Positions 37,863 through 50,201 of a stretch of 64,000 bases of DNA are shown one piece after another. Source of the stretch: Anarhynchus alexandrinus. Taxonomy: Eukaryota > Chordata > Aves > Charadriiformes > Charadriidae. The position numbers and the translations under genes were made by a program. The notes beneath the pieces are model-generated. The model made no database searches and had not been told where the DNA came from. It was given only the letters and a program-made list of their open reading frames with translations. Positions within the stretch are counted from its first letter, which is position 1; every line of letters begins with the position of its first letter. Location: NCBI GenBank assembly GCA_008711295.1, contig VUYV01000100.1, positions 803,106 through 867,105 on the forward strand, written 5' to 3'.

Positions 37863-39800
37863 CACTGGGAGATAAATAAGCAGGAAAAAACTGCTAATAA
37901 TATGTTTCAAGCATTTTTTGGAACTAAAAGTAAATATTGAAGAACAATGAGGGCTTTTCACTGATCTTCCATAGTCAAGGGAAGATTTCCTCACTGGCTG
38001 ACATTGCTGAAGCGTCTCATACATTTCCCTTCAGAGTATCATTGTCACCTTCAAAAGTCATGACTGACACAGAACACACGACGTAGAAACTGCTTGCAGT
38101 AGGTATGCCAAGAAGAAGATGGAGGCAAGTGTCTTAGAAGTGAAATTGTGTTAGTTGTGAAGGGACATGAAGTAGCAGATGGAAGATTAGTCCAAGGACA
38201 CATGAGACAGTGGGATAAAGAGAAGAGTGTTGAAGCACCAAGCTAAATACAGATTCAGAGACAGAAGCTGAGAGGAGGAATCAGAATAGGCATGCAGAGA
38301 ATGGAAACTTGAAGGTAGAGGAGAACAGGAGAGACAATGCATAAAGGCAAGATGAAATTTTTGTAGGATTTGCTCTTTAAAATGAGGTTTGTAAATTTCA
38401 AGGTATTGTGACTGAGAAGCATAGAATTAGCTGACACAAACAGGATTTGAATTTTTTATGTTAAACCATTACTTATAATCACCGGTGTCGAAGATATCAC
38501 ATCTTCCCAGTATTGTGTTCAAATATAATAAGCCATCTGACTGAGAAAGACAGAAGGAATGGGGTTTTCCTACTGTGTTCCTCCTATCCCACAAACACCT
38601 AGTCAGCAGTGGCTGCAAATCAATGATTGTGAGTATGTGATCAAACTCCTGACTTCTCTTTGATTCACACTTCTTCCCCTATGTCGTTAATGCTGCCTTT
38701 GTTATTAGCAGAATTCGTTGTCCTTTGAAGAAAAAAGACCCAAATTCTCACCTCATGCAAGTATTTGTGAACAAAACCCAGTAGGAATTCTTTACTTGCA
38801 CGTCATTTAAAATTATTTGCTTGTTACTAATAAACTCTTCCCTTCAAGCATAAGATTAACAAAAAGAATCCACCTTTCTTTATTGTTGGTACAGTATATC
38901 TGTCTTGTTTCATTCTAGAGCTGACTAATTTACTGAATTGGGTGAATGATACCAACCACGCTTTTTGTAAAGACTGTCAGAAACATTTTCCTTGAAAGGT
39001 AGTGCACTGTCAAAGTGTCTTAAATGCTAACCTCCTATATCCACGCTTTTTCCCTACTTTTCACAGTAGCTGACCTTTTGGTTTTATACAGCATCTATTT
39101 TCTTGATTAATGTTACAATGCATCACCTTTATGAGCAGTTATGCTCCCTTTCTCTCAACAGGTTTTTGTTGGAAGTGGCTTCTATGACTATTAATTATTT
39201 CCTGCAGAATTCAGCCACAGCCAGTAACCTTGCTTATTAAGAAAAAAATAAATTGCATATAGAGTGAGCTGTAAGCTTTTGCTTAATTAGCATATACATA
39301 TTTCATAGGGGGAATAATTACCAGATTATTTATATCACAATAGGAAAAATGATCCAGAAAGGCCTAAAGATTCCTCTTACTAAACTCTTTTTGACTATTA
39401 ATTACAGTTTTAAATTGCCTTTGTTGAAGTCTAAATTGTCATGACGTTGTACTAGCTGTGAAGTATTCTTTTTAGTACCCTTGCTAGTGACCAATTCTTC
39501 GACTACAGAGAATTGTTGATGAAACTACTGTTGTACCATTGTAGTTATTAGAGGAAATCCAAAACGCACAAGTATAGAGGTGTCAGCTGTAGTGAGCTTG
39601 CCAAATTTTAGTGGAGCTAGATGCAGGTTTTTTTATCAAAGTATGTTTGCAGTGTGAGTGCCTTGCAGCATTTCTCTTCTCTTTTTCATTGTTATCATCT
39701 GGTGTTGCTGTCAAACAAGTTCCATGTTCGAGCCTAGCAGTGATTTCGTTAGTGACAGGTGAAATGATTGACAAGTACCATCTTTGTCTTTCCTCTTTTC

Positions 39801-39805
39801 AGCAA
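39801..39805. repeat. target-site duplication, left copy (AGCAA)
   Basis: AGCAA directly precedes the LTR; AGCAG directly follows it at 40535-40539. One mismatch in five fits an old insertion. Confidence 0.6.
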
Positions 39806-39929
39806 TGTTGGCATTTGGGTTGGACTGGCCACTGGGCAGAATGACAGATGCTCTCGCTCCCACATCTCTCTTCAAGGAGACGAGGGAGAGAGAGAAGGAG
39901 ACTTACGAGTTTAGAACAAACTAAACTAC

Positions 39930-39935
39930 TTTAAT
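39930..39935 (-). promoter_or_regulatory. candidate LTR polyadenylation signal (ATTAAA)
   Basis: ATTAAA lies on the LTR sense strand about 245 bases after the TATA box and 125 bases before the LTR end. This is a reasonable R-region position for the common variant signal. Confidence 0.4.
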
Positions 39936-40176
39936 GAAAGTATTAATAATAAAAATAAAAAGAAAATAATGAAATATATACAAAACCGTATCAAGCTCCC
40001 AGGATGACGACCATGTCACCAGCAGGCACTGGAAAAGTCCCAGACTGGACTCAGTGGTGGATGGGAACTGGATTCTGGATCTGGATTCAGGATCAGGATC
40101 AAAGGCAGACAAACAGACAGAGTCCTCCTCAGACACTGGCCATTGAAAAAAGAGAGCTGAACTTTTGATCCCCCAG

Positions 40177-40184
40177 CTTTTATA
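40177..40184 (-). promoter_or_regulatory. LTR TATA box (TATAAAAG)
   Basis: The LTR sense strand reads CAGTATAAAAGCTGGGGG, a strong TATA box with the GCTGGGGG context often seen in bird ERV LTRs. Transcription would run leftward in window coordinates. Confidence 0.7.
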
Positions 40185-40534
40185 CTGAGCATGAGACAGA
40201 TGGGATGGAATACCTTGTTGGTCAGTTTTGTCTCACCTGTCCTGTCCGTTCCTCCCCACAGGTGCGAACCCTCTATGGTTTTCCACTTCTGACCCTCCAA
40301 CGGGGCAAGTAACAAAATTAGCTGGCCTTGGGTATTATAGCAATAAGTATAAGCAAGAGCCTCTCTGCATACCATGCCTTGGCATAATTATAAATAATCA
40401 GGTCTTATGTCTCTGAGATAAGACTGCACACTGTCTGCACAATATGCTGTTAATTTCAGTAGTTAGAAGAGGCCTAGCTAAAAAGCAAAATTACTGAAGA
40501 GAAAATTGGTCCTGTTTTACCTCAAACCAGGACA

Positions 40535-40539
40535 AGCAG
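40535..40539. repeat. target-site duplication, right copy (AGCAG)
   Basis: Pairs with AGCAA at 39801-39805 with one mismatch. Confidence 0.6.
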
Positions 40540-41748
40540 CTATTTAAATCTTCACAACTGCAAGTGAGAAAAAGATCCTCTTGTCCCAGAACTGTAGATG
40601 TTTCTCTATCAGTAGTGTTTTCTGGTATAAGATTGTTGCTATTGCACTGTGTCCTGTTCGTCTATTTCCTCCCTCACTTCTTTATTCTCCTAATATACTC
40701 AGCTAAAAGCCTTTTAAAGGAAAGCCCACCATTGTGTTCTGCGTTTATAGATCCCGATCATGTCTGATGATCTCAGCTACTATCACAAGAAAATAAATTT
40801 TAAAAAGCCATGATAGATACTTAAGCAAGTCTCATTCCATCTGAAAGAGGGAAGTGGAACTCAAACCTAAGATGACTTCTTTATGATGCAGTGTCATGTA
40901 GTTTTCTTAAATTCAGTGGTTTAGCCCAGAAAACCTTCACCAAAATCTCTATACACTGTCTTACATTTATGACTCAAAAATCAGGCATGATACCTTTTGA
41001 AAAGGAAGGAATTTAAAAATACATACTTTTGGGAACTGCAAAACATTTCACTAAAAAACCCAATGAGGTGAAACTGATACACTTTACACTGTGTCAGACC
41101 CCATGTCATGAGGTGATGCCATCAAATTCTCACTTATGTTATGCAATTATTCAAGTTGTATGTTCAAAGGAGGTGAGGGAAAAAATTAAATAGAGAATAA
41201 TAATTCACACAATGATTATAGCACAATATTAGTATGATTTGGGTGCCCAGGCTCCAAAGTCTAGGGGAATGAAATGCCCAAAGAGTCCAGGCTACAAAGT
41301 GCTGCATACTCCTTTCTCCCTTTGTCTCCAGCTGCAGATGAGGATATTCATTATTTCCATGTGTCAAGCGCAGAAATTGATTGCAAATTAGAGGCACATG
41401 CTTTTACTAAAGACAGGAACTGAATTATGATTAGACTGTAACTCCAAATTACACCAGTATATGAAAATATATAAGCTGCAGGGGAACACAGCTCCATATG
41501 AATTTGTCCTTTTTATCTCACAAACGAAACCTATTCTTTATCCAACACAAAACCTAAAAATAGAGAGTATTCAAAAAATCACAAAGTTGATACAACACTT
41601 CATCTTGTTATTTGTCACTAAAAAATGCCTCTTAAATATTTTTATTGTATCTCTTCTCATTCATCTAGATTGGCTTATCATTTTTTCTCATTTCTCACTA
41701 ATATGTTCTCTCTAAGCATGGAAAAAACTAAAAAAACAAACAAGACAC

Positions 41749-41767
41749 AGAGAGAGAGAGAGAGAGA
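41749..41767. repeat. (AG)n microsatellite
   Basis: Nine uninterrupted AG units. Confidence 0.9.
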
Positions 41768-43490
41768 ACAAACCATCATTCAGTTTCAATAGCTCATTCA
41801 ATTCCAAAGCTCCATTTCTTTTATCAAGAGAAACTGATATTTATAAACCTCTGTGTTGAAAGGTGTGGAGATTTCTTTTTTTCCTTTTTATTTCAACCTG
41901 TGAGTTACATATACTTTTGAAAGAACTTCCAGGTTCTCTAGTTGAAAGAGGCAATCATATGCCTGAGGAGATATACAATAGGAACTGGCAATGGAGTACT
42001 TCCACTTTCTCATTTGTTGAAGAAAAAAATAGTAACTATGACACCAACTTGGAAATAAAGAAAAGACTTTCTTTAATTGGCAGAGTTCTGCATACATCTT
42101 GTTGAAAAGAAACTACTGTCTAGCACCATTCTGTTTCAGTAATAAAAAGCCCTTTTAGTCTACACCCGGAGGAGCTTGGACTTCCTTCCTATTTTATACT
42201 GGGGAAAGGAATATTTTTTGAGATCCCAATCCTCATTTTGGCTTCTGTTCCAGAGTTAGAATCATTGACTGAGTGTACCAGGACTGGCTCACAGGAAACT
42301 CAGATTTTCTTCTCAGCTTGGTCACAGACTTTTCTATGAGATCTTAGTCACATCCTTATATTGCAATCTCCTAAAAAAAGTGACACCCTGATACTTACTA
42401 AACTATCGCATTACTTTGAGATTCTTGGAAAAACGATGTTAATAAAAGTGGGTAAGTAAATCAGGAAATATTTTTAATGAAATCAGAATTTGATACATGA
42501 AAATACTAGTTGCAAAGAACCCTATAACTTAGCCTTAGCCGACCGATGAGAAATGTCTTCTAAAACTGTCTAATCATTTATTGCTATTACAAATAGCAAT
42601 AATTTGCTCTGGCATTTGCCGGCATGAAATATACCTCACTTTCCATTCGATCTAAATTCTCCCTATTTTGAACCTTTGTTTGGACTGGAACAGGAAATGG
42701 TTTTGAAATCTTGACATTTTCTGCAGAAATTAAATTCTATATTTTAAATTGCTAAATACTATTTCTAATTATTACCAGGGACCAGTTTTCATAGTGAAAG
42801 AGAAAGCTGACAAGGCACTTGAGAATCCAGTTTCACTCTGGGCTAAAGAGACATCAGTCTGTCAGTCCCATGTTTTACCTATCTGGTGTGGCCTGATAGC
42901 AATTGGTGTATCCTTTGGTTTAGCAAGAAATTATTCTGCAGGTCTCTGTTAACAAGTAGGGATGTCACAGAAAAACAGATAGTGACATTAATTACATGTA
43001 GAATAAAGCTTATGCCCAATATCAAACAGCCAGAAATTTGTACCAACCTCTCTCCCCCAAAACATCTAACACACCTTGATTCATCCTTTTTTTTCAGATT
43101 AAAAAACCCAACCACACAACTTTTTTTTTTTCCTTAGCATTTTGTCAAGTTTCTATAGGTAAAAAAGGTGAGTTATACTCCTGAAGCCACATTTAATATG
43201 TTTCTGCTCCTGCACAGAACCAACTACAATATATCATTTTGGCTCCTGTCAGCTCATCTAGGCACTTCTAATTTGCTCTGAATGGATGTTTCTCAACTCC
43301 GTTCCTTCAAAGGAAACCCAGGTGGCAAGCTCCTGTCCACCAACTCTCTGGAAAGACAGTATGAGCAGATGTTTTCACCTGCTCATAAGGTCAGAAACCT
43401 TATTTCCTTTATACATCCTCCTTTCATTTGAAGACTGTGTGTATGTTCAGGGATGGGTGAATTTCGTTAGCAGATGGAAGGTCACAGGTG

Positions 43491-43505
43491 GTTTTCCATG
43501 GAAAC
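43491..43505. promoter_or_regulatory. candidate RFX X-box-like palindrome
   Basis: GTTTTCCATGGAAAC is an almost perfect inverted repeat (GTTT-CCATGG-AAAC with one extra T) and resembles the X-box bound by RFX factors. The canonical box has GCC/GGC around the centre, so this is a weaker match. It lies in a conserved-element-like stretch with TAATTA and ATCAAATTAA sites just downstream. Confidence 0.3.
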
Positions 43506-43746
43506 ATAATTAAATTGCATTGATCAAATTAAATGGCTGACAAAGATATGGCCCACTCATCCCACCCTGAATGGGACAGATAAAATGCAGCTCCATACTC
43601 CGGCCGCAACCATTTCGTACTTTTGAAAAGGCAAATTAATCTGGAGTGAACTCACTTGATGATCCCTGACTCTGAATCCTTCATCAAAATTATTCCTCCA
43701 TCAGCTTGGGATGAGAATACAAATCATTCACAATTAGCAGGCTTGC

Positions 43747-43762
43747 TTTTTTTTTTTTTTTT
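43747..43762. repeat. poly-T run of 16
   Basis: Sixteen T bases; no retroposed body recognised next to it. Confidence 0.85.
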
Positions 43763-45227
43763 ATTAGCATTGTTGGCAGTCACGGAGTTGTTGTTGGCAG
43801 AGAGGACCCCTTTCTTGCACTCAATAGAGTTGACTCATACATGCTTGAGAAGATCATGCTGATGAAAAACAATTAAGGAGGAAGGAGAATTATTAAAGCT
43901 GAAGAGAGCTATCTAATTGTGAATACTGAGTAGCATAAGCTTTACCACAGCATGAGGGAACACACTGTAGCTGTTGCTTCATTTGTGTTCCATCTGTGAC
44001 CTCAATTTACACAAAGCAAAAACCTAAGTATAGTCTAAATAATCTGAGGATCAGGACTTTGGTGTCTGTTGCTGATGTTTGCAAAGAAATTGCTTTGCCA
44101 TTTACGTCTCAGATTATAGATCATTAAAATGGAATCAATAATAAGTACCAGTAAAGGTCTAATGCAGCAAGGTTTTTGAACATCCACAACTCTGCATGAT
44201 TTCAAAGTACTGGCTCATTCACAGAAAATACTCAGAGCTCAGTTGAAGGGGGCATCAAACCCTTACAGATAGATCATTTTGCATCAGTTTGACCAGTAAA
44301 ATAAAATCAGATATTTGTAGGACTGGGACTTGTTTCAGTAACTGACGCCCAATAAGAACCACAAACGGAAGTCAGTATAAAAATTCTCTGAAGAGCTTTA
44401 TTCCTGTAACATGTCCCGGTATAAAAGTTTTCCTCAAAAATCACAGAACTATGCTGTAACTATTCAAGTATCTTCAGTCAGCCAACCTGGTTTGGAAACC
44501 CCATAAGAAGACATACATTATGAGATACCGGGTTCTTCCACTTCCAGATCGAAAAAATGAAAGCAGTTTTTCCTAAGAATTTCATTCCTTGGTCCCTGCA
44601 TTTTGTAAAATTCAGAAGAAGAACACATTTTAGTCCACAAGGTTTAGAATTAAGCTTGCTTTCAATATTTGGAAAAGTTTGAGGCTTTTTATGTTCTTCA
44701 GCATTTCCTTGGGAGAGGTCAAAATGAGCAAAAGAAAAAGAGGTAGATTACAAGCAAGAGATTCACAGAAATATACAGCTATTTAAAGCCTTAATATGCA
44801 GGGCTATGGATTCTGCAGCAGGATTATTTCAGCTAGATTAACTTAATTTTGCCTCAGTGAAAAAAATGTATGAATAGATAGGACACAAAGTAAGTTGTGT
44901 GTTCTCAGTTAGTGTGTTTGGCTTAAGCACATGGGTCAAAAGGTGTGTCCTTAGTTTCTTTCAACTATTCATGTGTGTAATCAGTGCCTGTCCTGAAATG
45001 ATGCGTAGTTATTAAAACCTAACTAGATCATTGTTTTATGGCGTTCTTCTTTCAAAAACTAAGCTTTGCACAAAGATAACATGGAATACCTGTGTGGAGT
45101 TTTTCATTGTCAAGAAAGAGCATTACAGTTGCTTCTGTGAAAGATATTGTTAGGGGATGAGCCAGTTAAAACCAGCTTGGGTTTTGTTTGTTTGTTTCCT
45201 TGTTTTTTAATAATGGTAGATTTGGTT

Positions 45228-45240
45228 AAAAAAAAAAAAA
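45228..45240. repeat. poly-A run of 13
   Basis: Thirteen A bases, with a GTTT-type tract about 40 bases upstream. No element body recognised. Confidence 0.8.
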
Positions 45241-46322
45241 GTGTTAGCTATTGGGGTTCTTCTTCCTTAGGTACATATCTATGTAAGGGTTTGTAGGCAC
45301 ACTAGTTTTTTTCTAGGATATTCTTAGAAATGTTTGTTATGTGACCTCATATAACATTTTACTGTTATGCTATTGCAGCCATTCAGAATCTCCTGGCAAA
45401 CACTTACTGGAGAGCAGAAGGTTTCCATGTTTTAGTGGAAGAGAATATGACAACATTTCCCCTCTAGTAGCTGGAAGAATTTCTTCCCTTTTCCCAAGAC
45501 AAGAAACACACTCTTCAGAATAATCTTCCACTTGGCATAGCCACAAACACTGAAAGCTCTCTCATGATATGCCACACAGAGCAAGTCAGTTTATTAAAAA
45601 GCTCATGAGGTGAAAGTGACTTGCTCTACATGTGCTCTCCAAGAATATATCTCCACAGGCAATTTATTCTGATTCTGAGATAGTGTTAGCAGCCAAGAAA
45701 TCTTGCTTTCACGTGTATTTTCAAATCTACTTAAATGAAAATAAAACACATTTAGGCAGTATAAAAGATGGCCTGGGTGAGAGCTCACAGTGTGAAACTG
45801 AACTTGCCTCTTAAGATATGTGGATGCAAAGGGAGAGGACCAAGGCTCCAGCCTTTGGCAGGGTCCCAAGGAACTGCCCCTCTCGGCTGCTCTCACCTGT
45901 GTTGGCATTCCCAGTATGACTAAGCAAAGCTAAAATGGCAGAGCTGGAAATGGCTTAATCTCAGCTGCTTGCTGGTGTAACTGGCAGGAAGCACTCATCA
46001 AGCCATTAACAGCTGAGTGACAGAATTCAGCAGATGCTCCTGCCACCTCTTCGGTTATTAGGTACTGAGTTCTAGTTGAGATCCAATAGCAAGGCATTAA
46101 TGCTTAGCTGATGATGCTAGTGTTAAAGGTAATCAGTGCTTTGTTATCCCTGCTGAGGTGAGTTTCTGAGGGGATATTCCTTCTTGGGAACTCATCTGCC
46201 CTGTTCCAGGGAGAACCACAGATGAAGGATGATGAATGGGGAATACTTATACAAACAGATACTGGTTTCACCTCTGTCATTGCAAGCACCAGTCTCAGCT
46301 GCAGGGGAGCAGACACCAGCAA

Positions 46323-46546
46323 CCATAGAATCATAGAATCATAGAATGGTTTAGGTTGGAAAGGACCTTGAAGATCATAGAGTTCCAACCCCCCAGCCAT
46401 AGCCAGGGACACTTCCCACTAGACCAGGTTGCCCAAGGCCACGTCCAGCCTGGCCTTGAACACCTCCAGGGACGAGGCCTCAACAACCTCTCTGGGCAAC
46501 CTGTTCCAGTGCCTTACCACCCCTAAAGTGAAAAACTTCTTCCTAA
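46323..46546 (-). mobile_element. CR1 LINE 3' fragment, minus strand
   Basis: The forward strand begins with three ATAGAATC-type octamers, the CR1 tail in reverse, followed by GGTTTAGGTTGGAAAGGACC. Read in the element's direction it covers about 224 bases: the very end of ORF2 (a frame near HWN/LFQ, heavily shortened) and the 3' UTR with a CCCTGGCTATGGCTGGGGGG-like block. The last recognisable base is near 46546. It is the same subfamily as the plus-strand fragment at 50198-50480, so the two form an inverted pair about 3.7 kb apart. Confidence 0.92.
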
Positions 46547-49500
46547 GAAGTGCTTGTTTAAGGTTCATATGTGGTATTAGTTTCTACCGAGGTAATCAGG
46601 AAGTTACTAATAAAAGTCTTCCTGACCCTCAGATTGCCTCCATGTCACAGGATTTCAATACTGAACATTAAGCCACATATGTGAGTGGTCACAGTGTGCA
46701 AAGATCTCAGAAAGCCTTTATGGTAGTGACAAGCCATGCGGGAGTCTTCCAACAAAGCCAGGGGCACAGGAATGGAGACGGCTGTTTTCTATGCTGACAA
46801 ACCTCTCCAGGGTAGAAAGCTAATTTCAGTTTTCAATCCCTTTCTTTTTGCAGAAAGTCCCAGATGCATGTCAAATAGCATAGCAACCATCTTGCACAGT
46901 GCACTGCAGTCCATCAGAAGCTAAGCTGAGACTAACACCTGATCTAGGTCTGTGAGCTGGAACTCCACAGAGGCCTTCAACTCACAAGACAGAGGCTTTA
47001 CCTTTGAAGCTGTCCACCTTCCCTGCTATTGTGCATTCATTTTGCTTGGAATTGTCTTCAAAGTTAAAGCACCTAGGGAATTGTGATATGTGACATGGAT
47101 GTTTACGTGAATGCCGTGAATGCAGAACTGACCTGAAAGTTCCAGATACTGCTAATAATATCCCTTAGCGTTGCAAGGTTTCCTCCACAGATTCAACAGC
47201 AGAAACTTTGTAGGGATCAATTTCAGAACAGGGAAAGTTCTCAAATACACAACACAAGCCACTCAAACCTCTTTTCCAGTCAGAACTACTATTCAATTCT
47301 GCTATATTCACATCCGCTTTCTGATGATGATTAGAAACATTCATCAAGTAGATATTTGCTCACTGTGATGTATAGAAAGTAACATTAATTCCGTATTCAG
47401 CAATAAACATGAATATTTATTATTTGCCATTTTGTTACTTTAATCATCTAATAGGGAGAGAGGAGCAAAACCATGTGACTTAGCTGTACAGTTGCACACT
47501 GTGTATAGAGAATGCTGAAAGGTTATTGATCATAAATATGTTGAGAACAAAACTTTTTTGACAGTGATACAGTGAATGGTACCATGTGCCATTTTATTAA
47601 ATATTTTCACACAGCTGAGATGAAAATCAGATCTCCTGACTATATGGATCACATTCTCCTGTGTCCACACTGGCACTGAACTGCAAATGAGTGAAACAAC
47701 TGGTGATACTGAAATGAAGCCATTCAATGAAAGTAGTCTAGTGTGCTTTGTTTTACTGGGGATCCTTTTGGTTACTTACATGTAGACCTCTAGGGGTATT
47801 TCAGGCATTCAAAGGGCACACGTAGCCGTCTAGGGACATTCAAGGCACCTGCAACATCAATATATCCAATATAACACAGCACCTATGACAGAGCAACATG
47901 TGCCTCTCCAGAACAACAGCTGAAGGCCAAGGGGGAACCTCCTGATAGCTAATGACTCCAGGAATGAGCTGCGACTTAGAATAAATTGAGTTCTTTCTCT
48001 GTTGCAGTGCTGAAAATGTTTGCATTTCACTCTTGACCAGCAGTACAAAGTTGAATCAGTTGGAGCTCCTTTGGACCACATCTTACTGTCCGATGTGTTT
48101 CTAAATAATGTAAAATGCTGTACCCAACAATTTAGAATTCTATTGTACTATTCACTGTACAAACAGAAATGGCACACCAGCTCATGGCATCAGGCAAGTT
48201 TATGATGATGAGGCACAACTGACATCCAGCTGTAAAGTTTGTCCATGTGTTGGGGCCCAGATTAGGGGGTCCATGGCCAGGAACATGCATGGCTGTGATG
48301 GGAGCTGTAGTTCAGGTGGGGGCCAAGTACAGGAGCTTCTGCCTGACATCAGCTCCCGTGGTCAGCCATTGCTAACACCTCCCCACACAGCTCTCTCAGA
48401 ATATCTCCCCGTGTCACCAGAAGGAAGAGGGCCTGTTCCCAGCTCTGCCGTGTCCAAGTTGGTTCTGAGCTCAGGCAGGCAGACCCCCAGGATGGGAGAG
48501 GGTGTCCTTACAGCACAGTTGCTCACATACAAACAGGCTACTGTTGTAAAGGATTCTGCGGTTCAGCTAGACCATTTTATATATCTGCTTCCAGCCCACT
48601 GCAAATGTGAAGTAAATTACTTCGCAATTGCAGAAGTGTAAGGCCATGTAAGGAATCAATTAGGAAGAGTCAGCTCAGAAAAGATAATTTGTTAAGACAT
48701 GGTAACCTGGTTATTTGTAATCGTTAGCATCTTTCCTAAAGATTTTTGACTTTCAGAGGGTTAACTACCTTGTAGGGTCTCATTGTCTTCTAATGAGGAA
48801 GACAGAGATTAGGGGGTAGCATTTAACTTTCCAGATTTATTGCCTAATTTTCTGAGTGTTTTGTAATGATCAGATTCAACTCAGTTCCCCAAGACAACAA
48901 AATGTCAACAGATTGATTTTATTTTATGAAAATCTATTATTGGAAATTACCTCTGCAGAAGTACATCTTTTTTGGAAAACAAATCAAAATTAGCAGGGTA
49001 TCTTTTATATTTTTCCTGTTTTTCATGCATTGACTATTACAACTTCAGGCTACAGACTGGATAAAAATTAGTCTACCAGTCTGACCCCCATGTGAAAGGG
49101 GGGAAAAAAAAAAAAGGGAAGACAAACTAAATAAACTGATTTATTTGAAAAAAAAATGTCCCTAGTCCTGGAAAAAAGTGATGAAATTATTTCTCAAAAA
49201 TGTAACTCAAATCAATATTGAATTAGTGTCTCTTAGAATCACTACTTGTATTTTCAGTTTTATCCAAAATAAATGTCACAAACTTTCCAAGTCTATTATT
49301 GTGCTGAACTCTCTATAATAATGGCGTGGTTTAGTCTGTGACACATGTTGGCCTTTGTAAGTTGCTTGCTTTTTAGGGCGTTTTCCTTTGATTAATTTTA
49401 GTAACTACTTCGATAAGTGCTACGAAATAGTAGGTACCACGATCCCAGAAGTCAGAGGTTTCTGATTTTACCCTATTTCTGTCACTGAATTCTTTGGAGA

Positions 49501-50161
49501 CTGAAGTCCTCAATGTTTCAATGCTTTCCATTTCACTCCTCTAAAATAGGACTGAATTATTTTAAATCTATAGTGATGAAATAATGAATGCTTACACAGA
49601 GATTTGAGAATATAAAGTACTCTATAAATACCAAGCATTATTATTACCAGCCTATAGTGGAAGAATGCAGTCCTGGAAGGAAACCAACAATGAATTCAAA
49701 GCTCAGGGATTAAAACTAATGATTTCAGTGAAAAGAACAAATTTAGCCAGAGACGTGTGCATTGTAGAAACACATTTTTACAGACCTCAGACCAATTCAA
49801 AATGTTTCCATGTCACACAAATCCCATCAAAAGCATAACTATTTTATGCTTTAAAAATAAGCAACGGAATGGTCTCAAAGTGCTTGCAGGTCACAAACGA
49901 TATGGGGTTCTAACCAAAGCTTCTATTTCATTTTATTGGGTGGAAAAAATTCAGAACATAAAACTCTAGCTCTAAAAAAAGGAAGGAGATGATGTTTGTG
50001 TTTGTGTCTAGTTAGAGCTTTGCATAAAACGTCTTGGGTACTTACCAAGATAGGGCTTGCTGCACTGTAATCTCCCAGTTAACGTTGCCTCATACAGCAT
50101 ACACTTATAGGTACAGGCACAGTGGCATAACAGCTCCCTCCCCAATATCTTCGATGTAGGG
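46547..50161. other. unique sequence between two CR1 tails, no gene recognised
   Basis: No supported gene. A 122-codon plus-strand frame (48273-48641) lies in a GC-richer patch and starts MARNMHGCDGSCSSGGGQVQ. It has no recognisable domain, conserved motif or splice context, so I do not call it. Confidence 0.5.
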
Positions 50162-50201
50162 CATACTAGGGCATGTAGTGACATACTAGGGCATGTAGTG
50201 A
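50162..50201. repeat. perfect 20-bp tandem duplication at a CR1 5' junction
   Basis: CATACTAGGGCATGTAGTGA occurs twice head to tail (50162-50181 and 50182-50201). The end of the second copy (GTGA) runs into the CR1 sequence GTGACAGGACAAG. The unit therefore spans the junction between flank and element, so the duplication probably arose during or after CR1 insertion. Confidence 0.88.

Larger units (their letters stand above)
32334..39800. other. AT-rich unique sequence, no gene recognised
   Basis: No exon or element end is supportable. Frames are all under 100 codons and motif-free. Several segments (for example about 33360-33560 and 37440-37640) are non-repetitive and rich in TAAT-type and octamer-like sites, which is typical of vertebrate conserved non-coding DNA, but conservation cannot be judged from one sequence. 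One assembly N lies at 35664. Confidence 0.55.
39806..40534 (-). mobile_element. Solo LTR of an avian endogenous retrovirus, minus strand
   Basis: On the minus strand the element begins TGTCCTGGTTTGAGG and ends AAATGCCAACA, so it has TGT...ACA termini. It is about 729 bases long. It is flanked by AGCAA and AGCAG, a 5-bp duplication with one difference. A clear TATAAAAG box lies about 350 bases in, at a normal U3/R position. An AT-rich part (39925-39990, forward) and a CT-rich part near the 3' end match the layout of bird ERVL-type LTRs as I remember them. No internal retroviral genes are adjacent, so it is a solo LTR. It shares its first 14 bases with the LTR at 20092-20725, but the bodies differ, so the two are separate subfamilies or ages. 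Confidence 0.85.
40540..46322. other. AT-rich unique sequence, no gene recognised
   Basis: All open frames are 101 codons or fewer and show no domain. The segment about 43480-43750 is non-repetitive, contains an X-box-like palindrome and TAATTA/ATCAAA-type sites, and reads like a conserved non-coding element. This is an unverified impression. An (AG)n repeat and two homopolymers are listed separately. Confidence 0.55.

Noticed and set aside
48273..48641. 122-codon plus-strand frame in a GC-richer patch
   Set aside because: No domain, no conserved motif, no splice or promoter context. GC richness alone explains the open frame.
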